From contig NZ_MTQO01000046.1 of the NCBI RefSeq assembly GCF_001984155.1, positions 310,001-374,000 of the forward strand: a stretch of DNA of 64,000 nucleotides, written 5' to 3'. The stretch is from Actinosynnema sp. ALI-1.44 (GTDB taxonomy: Bacteria; Actinomycetota; Actinomycetes; Mycobacteriales; Pseudonocardiaceae). Shown here piece by piece: positions 54,825-63,418 of the stretch; position 1 is the stretch's first letter, and each line of letters opens with the position of its first letter. The notes under the pieces were generated by a model. The model made no database searches and was not told the DNA's origin. It saw only the letters and a list, made by a program, of their open reading frames with translations. The translations under genes and the position numbers were made by a program.

Positions 54825-55181
54825 CTAATTCGCTGACAGCGCGGCTTCGACGATGCTCAACGCCTCGTCCGCGCTCAGGCCGAGCGCACGGGCCTGCTGG
54901 GCGTAGTCACGGGCCGCGCGCTGGATCACGATCCGGCTCTGCTGCCCGGCGGCGCTGACGAACGTGCCAGCGCGGCCGCGGGTCTCGATCAGGCCCGCTT
55001 CCTCCAGTTCGCGGTAGGCCTTGGCCACGGTGTTCGCCGCCAGCCCCAGCTCCACCGCCAGCGCGCGCACCGTGGGCAGCTTGGCACCGACGGGCAGCGC
55101 CCGGTCGGTGATCTGCTGGGCGAACTGGGATCGGACCTGCTCGAACGGCGCCACCGACGAGCTCGGGTCGATCGTGATCAC
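54825..55181 (-). CDS. GntR-family regulator, YtrA type
   Basis: A 118-residue protein with the GntR winged helix (FEQVRSQFAQQITDRALPVG, KLPTVRALAVELGLAANTVA) and only a short helical tail, as in the YtrA subfamily. Such short regulators often end operons that they control. GTG at 55181 gives the standard start VITIDPSSSVAPFEQ and lies 4 bp after the VWA stop; the ATG at 55214 would overlap that gene. It is the last gene of the PknG operon. Confidence 0.85.
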   Translation of the reverse strand: MITIDPSSSVAPFEQVRSQFAQQITDRALPVGAKLPTVRALAVELGLAANTVAKAYRELEEAGLIETRGRAGTFVSAAGQQSRIVIQRAARDYAQQARALGLSADEALSIVEAALSAN

Positions 55182-55185
55182 CCCG

Positions 55186-56529
55186 TCACGATACCGAATC
55201 GTCGTTCTCGCCATCGCCGTCGGTATCGTCCTCCTCGTACTCGGCGCCCGCGGTGCTGTTGCCGCCGTGCTTGCGCCACCGCACGGTCTTGCGGGACCGC
55301 ACCGACATCATCTCGGCGTCCACCGCTGCCATGTCCCGGCGCAACCTCACCTGAGCGGTCGGCGCGTCGATCACCGTCACCACGCGTTTGAGCACGCGCA
55401 GCGTCTCCTCATGGCCGGACGCCCTGGCCAGCTGCGCGGCACGGCCGAGCTTGGCCGTGGCTTCCTCGTCCCGGCCCGCGGCGAGCGCGGCGAGGCCTTC
55501 CTGGGTGACGGTGTTGAGCTCCTGCTGACCGGTGTAGTGCGCGACCCGCTGGTTCATCGCCGTCGACAGCGCCGCATCGGCCGTCCAGTGCGCCGGGATC
55601 AACCCCTCGGCCGCGTCCCGGTCCCCGACGACCACTTTCACCTGCGCGGCCAGCATCTCGTCACCCAACTGCCTGCCCGCGGGCAGCTCGATCGACAGGT
55701 GGAAGTCACGGGTCTCCGCACCCCACGACCCGGTCGGGTAGTCGGTGATCCGGTCGGACACCGCGGTGCCGTTCCCGGTCAGCGGCAGGATGTCCGGGTA
55801 GACCTGTTTGACGAACCGGATCCGCGCGCCGCGAGGCAGCCACAGCCGCAACGCCACGTTCGCGGTGGTCTTGCCCATCACGGCCTCGATCATCCTGCGG
55901 AACTCCGGCGCCAGCTCCTTGACGTCCGGCAGGCCGTCCGTGCTGCCCATCAGCACGTCGCCGACCGCGTTCAACGGCTCCGACGACCACCCGTCACCCA
56001 CGCCACGGCTCTCGCACACGAACTCGCCGCGGCACCGCTCCAGCGTGGCCAGCAACTCCTCGTGCTTCTGGTGCACGTTGTGGCCGTCAGTCAGCAGGAT
56101 CGCGTGTTTGATCTCCGCGTCGTCCGCCCGGAACAGCTTGTTCGCCAGCTCCAACCACGTCCCGATCGCGGTTCCGCCGTCGGCCCGCAACCGCCGCACC
56201 GCCTCGCGTGCCTCGGCGCGCGTCGCCGGGCACGCCGCCATCAACGCCTCGTTACGCGGGTACACCATCCGCGCGTCGGTCGTGCCCGCGACCACCGCGA
56301 ACGCGACCTCGTCGCGCAACAGATCGATCGCCTGCGCGGTGGCGCGCTTGGCCTCGATGATCTTCTCACCCTCCATCGAGCTCGAGGTGTCGATCATGAT
56401 CACCTCGGCCGCGGTCGGCGCCGAGCCGCGTTTACCGCCCGCCGCGCTCACCGACACCACCGCGTCGATGGTCCGCCCACCGTCCGGCAGGTACCTGTTG
56501 TGGTCGACGTGGAGCTCGAAATCCGCCAC
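55186..56529 (-). CDS. VWA-domain protein in PknG operon
   Basis: A 447-residue protein with a von Willebrand factor A domain at residues 40-220. The metal-ion adhesion site reads VIMIDTSSSMEG, with TAIG and LLTDGHN as further ligands. No signal peptide or TM segment is seen, so it is cytoplasmic. A helical and beta C-terminal part follows, with an acidic tail (EYEEDDTDGDGENDD). It starts 15 bp after pknG and may act as a scaffold or a kinase substrate in that pathway. Confidence 0.85.
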   Translation of the reverse strand: MADFELHVDHNRYLPDGGRTIDAVVSVSAAGGKRGSAPTAAEVIMIDTSSSMEGEKIIEAKRATAQAIDLLRDEVAFAVVAGTTDARMVYPRNEALMAACPATRAEAREAVRRLRADGGTAIGTWLELANKLFRADDAEIKHAILLTDGHNVHQKHEELLATLERCRGEFVCESRGVGDGWSSEPLNAVGDVLMGSTDGLPDVKELAPEFRRMIEAVMGKTTANVALRLWLPRGARIRFVKQVYPDILPLTGNGTAVSDRITDYPTGSWGAETRDFHLSIELPAGRQLGDEMLAAQVKVVVGDRDAAEGLIPAHWTADAALSTAMNQRVAHYTGQQELNTVTQEGLAALAAGRDEEATAKLGRAAQLARASGHEETLRVLKRVVTVIDAPTAQVRLRRDMAAVDAEMMSVRSRKTVRWRKHGGNSTAGAEYEEDDTDGDGENDDSVS

Positions 56530-56544
56530 CCCTCCCCCTTTCCG

Positions 56545-58773
56545 CTAGAACAGCGTCCGGGGCCGCACCCGGTTGGCCGTGCGGACCAGCTCGATCCGCC
56601 GGTCGACGTCCTCGGTCACGCCCGCGAGATCGCGGTACGCCTTCTCCAGCCCGAACCGCAGCTGCCGGTCCTCCAGCCGACGGCCGAGCACCTCACCGTC
56701 GCCGTCCACGCCTTCGTTGTGCCCCACCCACTTCAGCGCGGCCTGGAACACCTCCACCGACAGCTCGGCCTGGCGCTCGATACCGATCCGCAGCCGCTTG
56801 AGCCGGGCACCGGCCTCCAGCAGTTCCGCCTTGGCCAAGTTCGGCGCCAGACACGTCCGGATCGCCGCCACCTGCGCATACGTGTGCTGAGCGTTGTCCT
56901 CCGGCACACCGTCCAACGCCTCCACCGCCGCCGTCAGCTCCCCGCGCCGCTCCAGCACCCTCGCGTACCCGAACGCAGCGCTGACATACCGCGTATCGGT
57001 CCGCCAGACCCGTTCGTACAACGAGCCCGCGCGGTCGTCGTCACCGTCCCACTCCGACGCCGCCGCCAGCGCGAGCTTCGGCGGAAGCTCACCGGGCAGC
57101 GCCGCGTACACCTGCTCGAAGAACGGCCGGGCCTCGTGCGGACGGCTCGCGGCCAACGCGGCCAGCCCCTGATACCAGGCCACCCGCCAGTCGTGCGGCG
57201 CCTTCGCCGCGTACGCATCCAGGTCGTGGTGGGCCGCGTCCAGCTGCCCGGCCGCGATCCGCGCACCGACCAGCTGCAGCACGATCTCCGGACTGTCCAC
57301 CGGGATCGCCAGCACCGCGTCGATCACCGAGTCCGGGTCCGCCGCCGCGATCGCCGCCAGGTGCCCCGCGCCCGGATCGGCCGGGTCCACCAGCGGTGTC
57401 GGCAACGCCGGAACCAGCGCCGACCAGTCCACCCGCGACCCGGCCCGGTCCTGGCCCGCGACCGTGTCGGTGCCGAACGTTCGCTGCTCCACGGTGAACA
57501 CCCGCGACAGCGCCTGCCGCGCCCGCGCGTCCGACTCGGCCAGCACCTCCAGCAGCACACCTTCGAGCTGATGGCTCATCTGCTCCGCGGAGGTGAACCG
57601 CCGAGCCGGGTCGGCGTGCGTGGCGCGGCGCAACACCAAGTCGAACGACTCGTTCGCGGCCAACAGCGGCACGTCACCTCGGGCGGGCAACTGGTCGCGG
57701 AACTGCCGGGTGAACCCCTCGAACGGAAAACTGAGCACCGCGAGGCTCCGGCCCACGGTGTACAGATCCGACGCGACCGTCGGGCCGGTGTCCTCCACCT
57801 CCGGCGCCTGAAAACCGACCGTGCCGAGGAACGAATCCGGCACGTTCTCCGCGCGCACCACAGCGCCGAGGTCGATCAGCTTGAGCTGATCGCCCGTGTG
57901 CATCGCGTTGTCCGGCTTGAAATCGCAGTACAGGAGGCCCTTCTCGTGCAGGTAGGCCATCGCCTGGAGCACCTCGATGCCGTACGCCAGCACGTGCGTC
58001 AACGGCAACGGCGCCCGGTTGCCCCCGTCGTCGCGGTAGTCGCGATGCAGGTCGAGCAGGGTGCGGCCGTCGATGTACTCCATCACCAGGTACCCGGCCA
58101 TCGTCCCGGTCAACGGGTCCGGGTGCCGGACGAAGTCGTTGACCTTCACGATGTTCGGGTGATCCACCTCGATCAGGAACCGCCGCTCCTGGCGCGCCTG
58201 CTCGATCGCCTCGGGGTCGGTGCTGTCGATCACTCCTTTGAGGACGACCGGCCGCTGCGCGCCGGTGTCGTCGAAATGCGTGTCGTGGCCGAGGTAGATC
58301 CAGCCCTGGCCGCCGCGCGCGATGCACCGGTCGATCTCGTAGCGGTCGACCGCGTCGCTCTCGGCCAGCGTCGGCTCGAAACAGAACGGGGTGCCGTCCC
58401 TGGTGCAGAACCCACGCGGCCGGCCGGGCTGGCCGTTGCGGCCGCGGCCGACCGGCGACTGGCACGTCCGGCAGAACCGCTGCGACTCGTCGATCTGCGG
58501 CACCGGCGCGGCCGTCGACGTTTCCGGGCGGGTCACCCTCGGCATGCTCACCCAGCCCGCACCGAACCGGGATGTGCTGACCGGACGGGAGATCGGCCGG
58601 GACACCGCACGCTGGCTGCTGTTCTGCTTGGTGCTGTCCGGCTCCGGGGCCGCCGGTTCGGGCTCGACGGGTTCCGGCGGTGGCGCGACCGCGGGCGCCT
58701 TGTGGCCGCAGTCGTCGCAGTAGCCGTGCGAGCCGTACGTTCCGGTACAGCCGGGTTCGGCGCAGGCGCTCAT
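56545..58773 (-). CDS. pknG: PknG-type Ser/Thr protein kinase
   Basis: A 742-residue soluble kinase. There is an N-terminal zinc-ribbon motif (CAEPGCTG...CDDCG, residues 4-22) and a rubredoxin-like motif (FCRTCQSP...FCTRDGTPFC, near 100-130). The kinase domain begins at IARGGQGWIYLG near 153, with the Lys in VVLKGVI, CDFKPDN in place of HRDxKPxN, and IDLGAV in place of DFG, as expected for PknG. Its C-terminal half is TPR-like. In mycobacteria and corynebacteria PknG phosphorylates GarA/OdhI in response to glutamate or aspartate sensed by GlnH and GlnX, both encoded here. Its ATG overlaps the caspase stop. Confidence 0.92.
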   Translation of the reverse strand: MSACAEPGCTGTYGSHGYCDDCGHKAPAVAPPPEPVEPEPAAPEPDSTKQNSSQRAVSRPISRPVSTSRFGAGWVSMPRVTRPETSTAAPVPQIDESQRFCRTCQSPVGRGRNGQPGRPRGFCTRDGTPFCFEPTLAESDAVDRYEIDRCIARGGQGWIYLGHDTHFDDTGAQRPVVLKGVIDSTDPEAIEQARQERRFLIEVDHPNIVKVNDFVRHPDPLTGTMAGYLVMEYIDGRTLLDLHRDYRDDGGNRAPLPLTHVLAYGIEVLQAMAYLHEKGLLYCDFKPDNAMHTGDQLKLIDLGAVVRAENVPDSFLGTVGFQAPEVEDTGPTVASDLYTVGRSLAVLSFPFEGFTRQFRDQLPARGDVPLLAANESFDLVLRRATHADPARRFTSAEQMSHQLEGVLLEVLAESDARARQALSRVFTVEQRTFGTDTVAGQDRAGSRVDWSALVPALPTPLVDPADPGAGHLAAIAAADPDSVIDAVLAIPVDSPEIVLQLVGARIAAGQLDAAHHDLDAYAAKAPHDWRVAWYQGLAALAASRPHEARPFFEQVYAALPGELPPKLALAAASEWDGDDDRAGSLYERVWRTDTRYVSAAFGYARVLERRGELTAAVEALDGVPEDNAQHTYAQVAAIRTCLAPNLAKAELLEAGARLKRLRIGIERQAELSVEVFQAALKWVGHNEGVDGDGEVLGRRLEDRQLRFGLEKAYRDLAGVTEDVDRRIELVRTANRVRPRTLF

Positions 58774-60008
58774 TGCCTCTTCTTCCTGAGTTCGGTGACG
58801 GCCTGCTGGTAGGCGTTGACAGCCCGCAGCGCCAGCCCGAGATCACACGGCTGCGTCCACAACAGCGCCCTGGCCTTCACGTACAACTCCGCGATGTCCC
58901 ATTCCTCCGCGATCCGCAGACGCACCGCCTGCGCCTGATAACCCTTGAGGCGTTCCCGCAGCTCGCCACGCCGGTCCAGCAGGCCGTCACCCCGCGCCCG
59001 CAGGCGACGGGTCACGGTGCGGCCGTCGGTCAGCTGTCCTTTCAACTCGGCCAGTTCGCTGCTGACCGACCGCCCCATGGCCGCGACCTGCTCCACCTGG
59101 TCGAGGCGCTCGACAAGCCCGGCCGAGGTCTCCGTCACCGACGGCAGGTTCGGATCCACGATCTTGTCGCGCACCGTGTCGTACAGCTGACGGGTCTGCG
59201 ACTCCTCAACCCCCAACCGCGCGATGTCGGCACGCAGCGCGTCAATCGCCTTGCGCACCACGTGCGCCGGGTTGTGTCCCAACGCCAGATGCGCGGCCAT
59301 GTCACTGGAATTGCCACGCGGCTCGGGCCAGCCGTTGCGGCGCATCACCGTCCGCACCTCACGGAACAGCACATGCAAGGTCAACAGCATGCCCGGCTCC
59401 GACGGGATGCCTTCGCGCAGCAGCCGCAGCAGTTCACCGGTGAACAACGTGTTGTGCTCCCCCAACGGCGCCAACGCCTTGCCCTGCGCGGCGGCCAGCA
59501 CGACCGCACCGGCGATGTCGACCTCGCCGAGCATCGCGCCCGCCGGTGATCCCATGGTCGGCTCGATGCTCCGGCCCGCGAAACAACAGTCCAGGATCAG
59601 CACCCTCGTCCGCGCCGGACTGTCCATGATGTACTGACGCAGATCCGCGCACCGGAGCGCGGAGGTCAACAGCGACTTGGACCGCGTGTCCCGCAACGCC
59701 AGGCACAGTTCGCTCGTGCGGCCCCACGTCATCAGGCCGTGCCCGGAGTAGTAGACCAGCAACACGTCCTCGGCCTCACGCGCGGCGGTCACGATGTGAT
59801 CGCCCACATCCGCCAACGCGGGTGGATCCGCCAGCACCAAACAGTGCTCCGGCCGCACCCCCGCTCCCCGCGGATCGGTCAGCGCGGCCGCGAGATCGGT
59901 CAGGTTGTTGGCGACACCAGGCAGTGGGGTCAGGTCCGGGTCCTGGTACCGCGCCGTGCCGATCAGCACGACACGGGACTTGGCCGGATCGGGCAGCCGG
60001 GCCGTCAC
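58770..60008 (-). CDS. Caspase-like peptidase (C14) in PknG operon
   Basis: A 412-residue protein. The caspase core lies at residues 10-250, with the catalytic His in YYSGHGLM and Cys in LILDCCFAG. It starts SRVVLIGTARYQDPDLTPLP, the usual metacaspase N terminus. The C-terminal 160 residues are helical and charged, probably coiled coil (LVERLDQVEQVAAMGRSVSS). The GTG at 60008 overlaps the stop of the 51-residue gene and has GGAGG close by. A caspase between glnH and pknG suggests a proteolytic branch of glutamate-sensing signalling. Confidence 0.87.
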   Translation of the reverse strand: MTARLPDPAKSRVVLIGTARYQDPDLTPLPGVANNLTDLAAALTDPRGAGVRPEHCLVLADPPALADVGDHIVTAAREAEDVLLVYYSGHGLMTWGRTSELCLALRDTRSKSLLTSALRCADLRQYIMDSPARTRVLILDCCFAGRSIEPTMGSPAGAMLGEVDIAGAVVLAAAQGKALAPLGEHNTLFTGELLRLLREGIPSEPGMLLTLHVLFREVRTVMRRNGWPEPRGNSSDMAAHLALGHNPAHVVRKAIDALRADIARLGVEESQTRQLYDTVRDKIVDPNLPSVTETSAGLVERLDQVEQVAAMGRSVSSELAELKGQLTDGRTVTRRLRARGDGLLDRRGELRERLKGYQAQAVRLRIAEEWDIAELYVKARALLWTQPCDLGLALRAVNAYQQAVTELRKKRQ

Positions 60009-60160
60009 GATCCCTCCACGTACTTCGCCACCGGCGGTCTCGGCACGACACCCACCCCGTCCAGTCCGTTCAGCCATTTCGAGTACAGGATCGGAGAACT
60101 CCGCCACAACGTCGCCGCCGTCGCCATCAACCGCGCCGGGTATCTCACCTCCACGGTCAC
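60005..60160 (-). CDS. 51-residue protein coupled between glnH and caspase gene
   Basis: GTG at 60160 overlaps the glnH stop (GTGA), and its TGA at 60007-60005 overlaps the caspase GTG, so the frame is closed on both sides by coupling signals. The product has a basic start (VTVEVRYPARLMATAATLWR) and SSPILYSKWLNGLDGVGVVP in the middle. No known motif or TM segment is evident. The exact fit into the gap makes a real gene likely, possibly a small binding partner of PknG or the caspase. Confidence 0.65.
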   Translation of the reverse strand: MTVEVRYPARLMATAATLWRSSPILYSKWLNGLDGVGVVPRPPVAKYVEGS

Positions 60161-61125
60161 TCCACCGCGTACACAGGAACGGGCGGCGTCGCGCCTCCGA
60201 TGTACTCGCTGAGCCAGTCGCCCTGCAACGTCTGCCACTTGCCGCTGGCCCGCATGGACTCCAGGACACCGTTGACGAACCGCACCAGGTCGGACGACTC
60301 ACGCTTGATCGCGATCCCGGTCGGCTCCTCGGTGAACGAGGGCCCGACGATCTCCGTCGCCTTGTCCTGCGCGGCCAGCCCGGCCAGGATCACGTCGCCG
60401 GTCGACACCGCGTCGATCTGGCCCTGCTGGAGCAACAGCAGGCAGTCGCTCGTGTTGGCGGCCGCCACCGGGATCGGCTTCGCGGGCAACTCGGCCAGCG
60501 TCCTGATGTTGGTGCTCGTCGCCGACGCGCAGACCTTCCTGCCGCCGAGGTCGTCCTTGCTCCGGATGCCCGACCCCTTGTTCACCAGTATCCGCTGGCC
60601 GGCCGAGTAGTACTCGGCGGAGAACGCCACCTTCTCCCGCCGGTCACAGGTCATGGTCATGCCCGCCATCACCATGTCGACCCGCTCGACCGGTTTGCCG
60701 GAGTCGTCCACACCCCGGACCGCCGAGATGCGCTCGGCCGCGTTCAACGACCTGAACTGGATCTTGTCCCGGTCACCGTCGAAGATCGCCGCGGAGATCT
60801 CCCGCGCGATCTCCGCCTCGAAGCCCAGCATCCGCCCGCTGATCGGATCACGGTGGCTGAGCAGGTACGCGCTGGACCCGACGCCGAGCACAAGCCTGCC
60901 ACGCGCCTTGATCTCCGCCACCGCACCACCGGACACGGACGGCCCCGGCCGCAGGCTTTCCTTGGGGTTGCACGGTTTCGTGCTCACATCCGGCACCACC
61001 GCGGGATCCTGCACACCCGACGGCAGCACGACCACCGACGGCACACCGACCGGCACGGAGTCCTGCGTCTGCGCACCACACGCGCCCACCAACACAGCGG
61101 CGGCCACCACCACCAGGATCCTCAT
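60157..61125 (-). CDS. glnH: GlnH-like substrate-binding lipoprotein
   Basis: A 322-residue lipoprotein with lipobox VGAC (residues 13-16) and a periplasmic amino-acid-binding fold: LVLGVGSSAYLLSHRDPISG, LGFEAEIAREISAAIF, MVMAGMTMTCDRREKVAFSA. GlnH of mycobacteria binds aspartate or glutamate and signals through GlnX to PknG. No transporter genes are adjacent, which fits a sensor role. The ATG at 61125 overlaps the glnX stop (ATGA). Confidence 0.92.
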   Translation of the reverse strand: MRILVVVAAAVLVGACGAQTQDSVPVGVPSVVVLPSGVQDPAVVPDVSTKPCNPKESLRPGPSVSGGAVAEIKARGRLVLGVGSSAYLLSHRDPISGRMLGFEAEIAREISAAIFDGDRDKIQFRSLNAAERISAVRGVDDSGKPVERVDMVMAGMTMTCDRREKVAFSAEYYSAGQRILVNKGSGIRSKDDLGGRKVCASATSTNIRTLAELPAKPIPVAAANTSDCLLLLQQGQIDAVSTGDVILAGLAAQDKATEIVGPSFTEEPTGIAIKRESSDLVRFVNGVLESMRASGKWQTLQGDWLSEYIGGATPPVPVYAVE

Positions 61126-62402
61126 CGGTACTCCCGAATCCTCGGTGTCAACCCGAACCACACACCCAACGCGGCGAGCACCATCAACACACCGATCCCG
61201 ATCCCCGCACCAGCCAGCGCGTCCCGCGCCTGAACCGCCTCACGCCGGAACGTGTCGGCGGCACGGGCGATGGCGGCACCGAGTTCCGTGTCGACCCTGC
61301 TGGACAACAACCCTGAGTCCCCGCTGGTCGCCCGCCGCACGGCATCGTCATAGCTGCCCGTGTCGTCCTGACTGCGCAGGTCCCGATGGCGTTCCACCCA
61401 GCTGTACCAGGCGTCGATGGCGTTCCTGATGTGCCCGGACGTCTCATCACCCGCCGCAGCACGGGCACGCTCGAGGATCCCGTTGTTCAACTCGTCGCGG
61501 ACACTGATGAAATGATCTTCATAGGAGCGGCCGTTCCCCCTGGCCACCAACGTCAACGCCTCATCGCTACGCGCCTCAAGAGCCTTGATCCGCGCCTCGG
61601 CGAACGCCTCGACCGCGGCCGAACCGGACTGGCGACTGGCGACGCTGCGCTCGGCCGCGCTCGTCGTGGCGATGCCGTACCACGAGAACGCGGCCACCGC
61701 CGCCACAGTGGCCGCGAGCATCCCCGCGTTCAGCACCCGGCGAGTCGCACGCGCGAGGTAGACCTGCACCACCACCAATCCCCCCAACGCCAGCATCCCC
61801 ACACCGAGAAACACCCAGCCGATCACACCGGCGTCGGACTGCGCCTGTGCCAATCGGGTGGTCTCGGCGTGGAACAGCCGTTGAGCCGCAGGCAACATCG
61901 TGGACTGAACAAGATGGGAGGCCTCCCGGAGGTACGCCGCGCCCTGCGGCTGCCCCTGCCGGTTGTACGCCTTCGCCCGTTCGACCAAACCCGCGTATCG
62001 CGGCAGGTACACGGCCAACCGGGTGACAGTCGCCGCACTCTCCCCCGTCGGCGACCCCGACGCCGCGGTCGACAACGCCGCTGACGCCTCGTTGATGTTG
62101 GACTCGTACCGCGCACGCATGTCCGCCGGTTCCACACTGCTGACCAGGAACGCGCTCACGGCCGTGGCGTTGGCGTCCGACAACGACTGGTAGATCTCCA
62201 CCGCGGCACCGGTCAGTGGCCCGCCGCGGTCGATCACCCCACCCAGCACTTGCTGCCGTCGCTGCACGTCGAGCGCGGCACCGAGCCCCGCCGCGAGACA
62301 CACGAGTACCAGGACTACCAACAGTGCGGTGAGCTGCCCCGGTGCTCGGCGGCTGTACCCGATCGCCTTGCGCAGACCGCCCTGCCTGTTTTCCTTGGGC
62401 AC
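61122..62402 (-). CDS. glnX: GlnX-like membrane signalling protein
   Basis: A 426-residue protein with four TM helices (LTALLVVLVLVCLAAGLGAA near 24; VIGWVFLGVGMLALGGLVVV; AGMLAATVAAVAAFSWYGIA; GIGIGVLMVLAALGVWFGL at the end). It has two extracytoplasmic four-helix-like domains between TM1-2 and TM3-4, as in mycobacterial GlnX. It should relay GlnH-bound amino acid status to PknG. GTG at 62402 has GAGGGGG 7 bases upstream; the TTG just before is an alternative. Confidence 0.88.
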   Translation of the reverse strand: MPKENRQGGLRKAIGYSRRAPGQLTALLVVLVLVCLAAGLGAALDVQRRQQVLGGVIDRGGPLTGAAVEIYQSLSDANATAVSAFLVSSVEPADMRARYESNINEASAALSTAASGSPTGESAATVTRLAVYLPRYAGLVERAKAYNRQGQPQGAAYLREASHLVQSTMLPAAQRLFHAETTRLAQAQSDAGVIGWVFLGVGMLALGGLVVVQVYLARATRRVLNAGMLAATVAAVAAFSWYGIATTSAAERSVASRQSGSAAVEAFAEARIKALEARSDEALTLVARGNGRSYEDHFISVRDELNNGILERARAAAGDETSGHIRNAIDAWYSWVERHRDLRSQDDTGSYDDAVRRATSGDSGLLSSRVDTELGAAIARAADTFRREAVQARDALAGAGIGIGVLMVLAALGVWFGLTPRIREYR

Positions 62403-62518
62403 CAACCGACCCCCTCAAGTCACGTGATGCGCACCACATGCATCGGTGACTCGCCGCGCGCGTTACGGGGGCTACGGACGGGGTTACCAAGCTGCGATCA
62501 TTCGCCCTGACGGCATCG

Positions 62519-62647
62519 TCATCGCCGCCGCCAGTAACGCACAGCACGGTGAACACCGACGCTGAACGCGAGAGCCGCGGTGGCCGCAGGCAGGCAGGTG
62601 GTGATAACAGGCAGAGCGTCGTAGATGCTGTGGGCCAAGGCGATCAT
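62519..62647 (-). CDS. Small single-TM protein upstream of glnX
   Basis: A 42-residue frame: ATG at 62647 with GGAGA 6 bases upstream, a hydrophobic core (ALPVITTCLPAATAALAFSV) and a basic end (HRAVRYWRRR). It reads in the same direction as glnX and ends 117 bp before it. The good ribosome site, TM segment and positive tail suggest a real small membrane protein. Its relation to the GlnX system is inference. Confidence 0.5.
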   Translation of the reverse strand: MIALAHSIYDALPVITTCLPAATAALAFSVGVHRAVRYWRRR

Positions 62648-62749
62648 CGAAGTCTCCAGTCCGTCGTGGGTTCGGTGTCCACGTTCGGGCCGGAGCTGTC
62701 CAATCGGGTGTGACAGTGGAATCGGACGCGCGCACCAGGTGGTCAACGG

Positions 62750-63325
62750 GTGGGGTCACCGCCCCCTCGGGTCGCCGCGTACGTCCCCCGTGCGGCCCTC
62801 GACGACACGCCGGTCCACGTTCTGACCGGGCTGGGCGGGGTCGGCAAGACACAGATCGCTGCCGCGCACGCGTGGGACCGGTGGCACGATCCGGCTGTCG
62901 ACCTGATCATCTGGACGTCGGCCAAGCTCCTGCCCGACTGGGAACGGTTGTTCGGCCGCGACAACGTGGACACCATGATCACCCGCCACGAACTCGCGCG
63001 GCTGCAAGGCGAAACAGGGAATCCGGCGAGAGCGCAGGCCGTGTTCCAGGAGCTGCTGGCCGATCGGCTCCGCGTGCTCGGGCCCTGCCACATCGACCCC
63101 TTGGCCACCCGTACCGCCCTCGCGCGCTGGCAACTGGAGTCGGGTGATGCCGCCGGGGCTTTCTCAGCGCTGGAAGGACTTCTGAGCGACCTGATGGAGT
63201 TCGTCGGACCGCGGATCACCCCCTCACCGAGCTCGTCCGCGACCGGCTGGAGTGGCCAGGCGCGGAACGCCCCTGATACAGCGTCCGTCTTCCGTGCCGT
63301 TTTGAGTCGCTATTTTCGTCACTAA
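62750..63325 (+). pseudogene. NB-ARC/TPR relic with large internal deletion
   Basis: The frame starts inside an NB-ARC protein (AAYVPRAALDDTPVHVLTGL, Walker A GGVGKTQIAAAHAWDRW), stops matching after LIIWTSAKLL, and jumps to the end of a TPR array (RHELARLQGETGNPARAQAV, then RLRVLGPCHIDPLATRTALA). A typical member has 700-900 residues, so over 500 are missing. The N-terminal effector is also lost. It is the remnant of a STAND NTPase gene of the kind used in defence and lies next to the PknG operon. Confidence 0.75.
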
Positions 63326-63347
63326 TAAATCTACCGTGTCCGTAGTA
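63314..63347 (+). repeat. Promoter/operator-like repeat, copy 2
   Basis: This second copy of the 34-bp element shares 30 of 34 bases with 49497-49530. Its palindrome is better here: CTACCG-TGT-CCGTAG (63331-63345). TAATAA at 63323-63328 may act as -10 with TTGAGT at 63302-63307. It lies 72 bp before the CopD-like gene. The shape resembles operators of the BlaI/CopY class of repressors; that assignment is only an inference from symmetry. Confidence 0.6.
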
Positions 63348-63418
63348 CTAGACGCGGTGAATAGCTGAGCGGCGCATATCGGCGTGGTGAAACCGGTCCT
63401 GACCTCTAGGCTCCGCGC

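Noticed and set aside
55021-58812. A plus-strand open frame of 1263 codons
   Set aside because: It lies antisense to the GntR, VWA and pknG genes, has Arg/His/Pro/Leu-rich content without domains, and exists because of third-position GC bias.
49497-63347. The two 34-bp repeats as attachment sites of an integrated island
   Set aside because: No integrase, recombinase or tRNA gene is at either end, and the copies differ in four bases while keeping a promoter-like and palindromic layout, so a shared regulatory element is the better reading.
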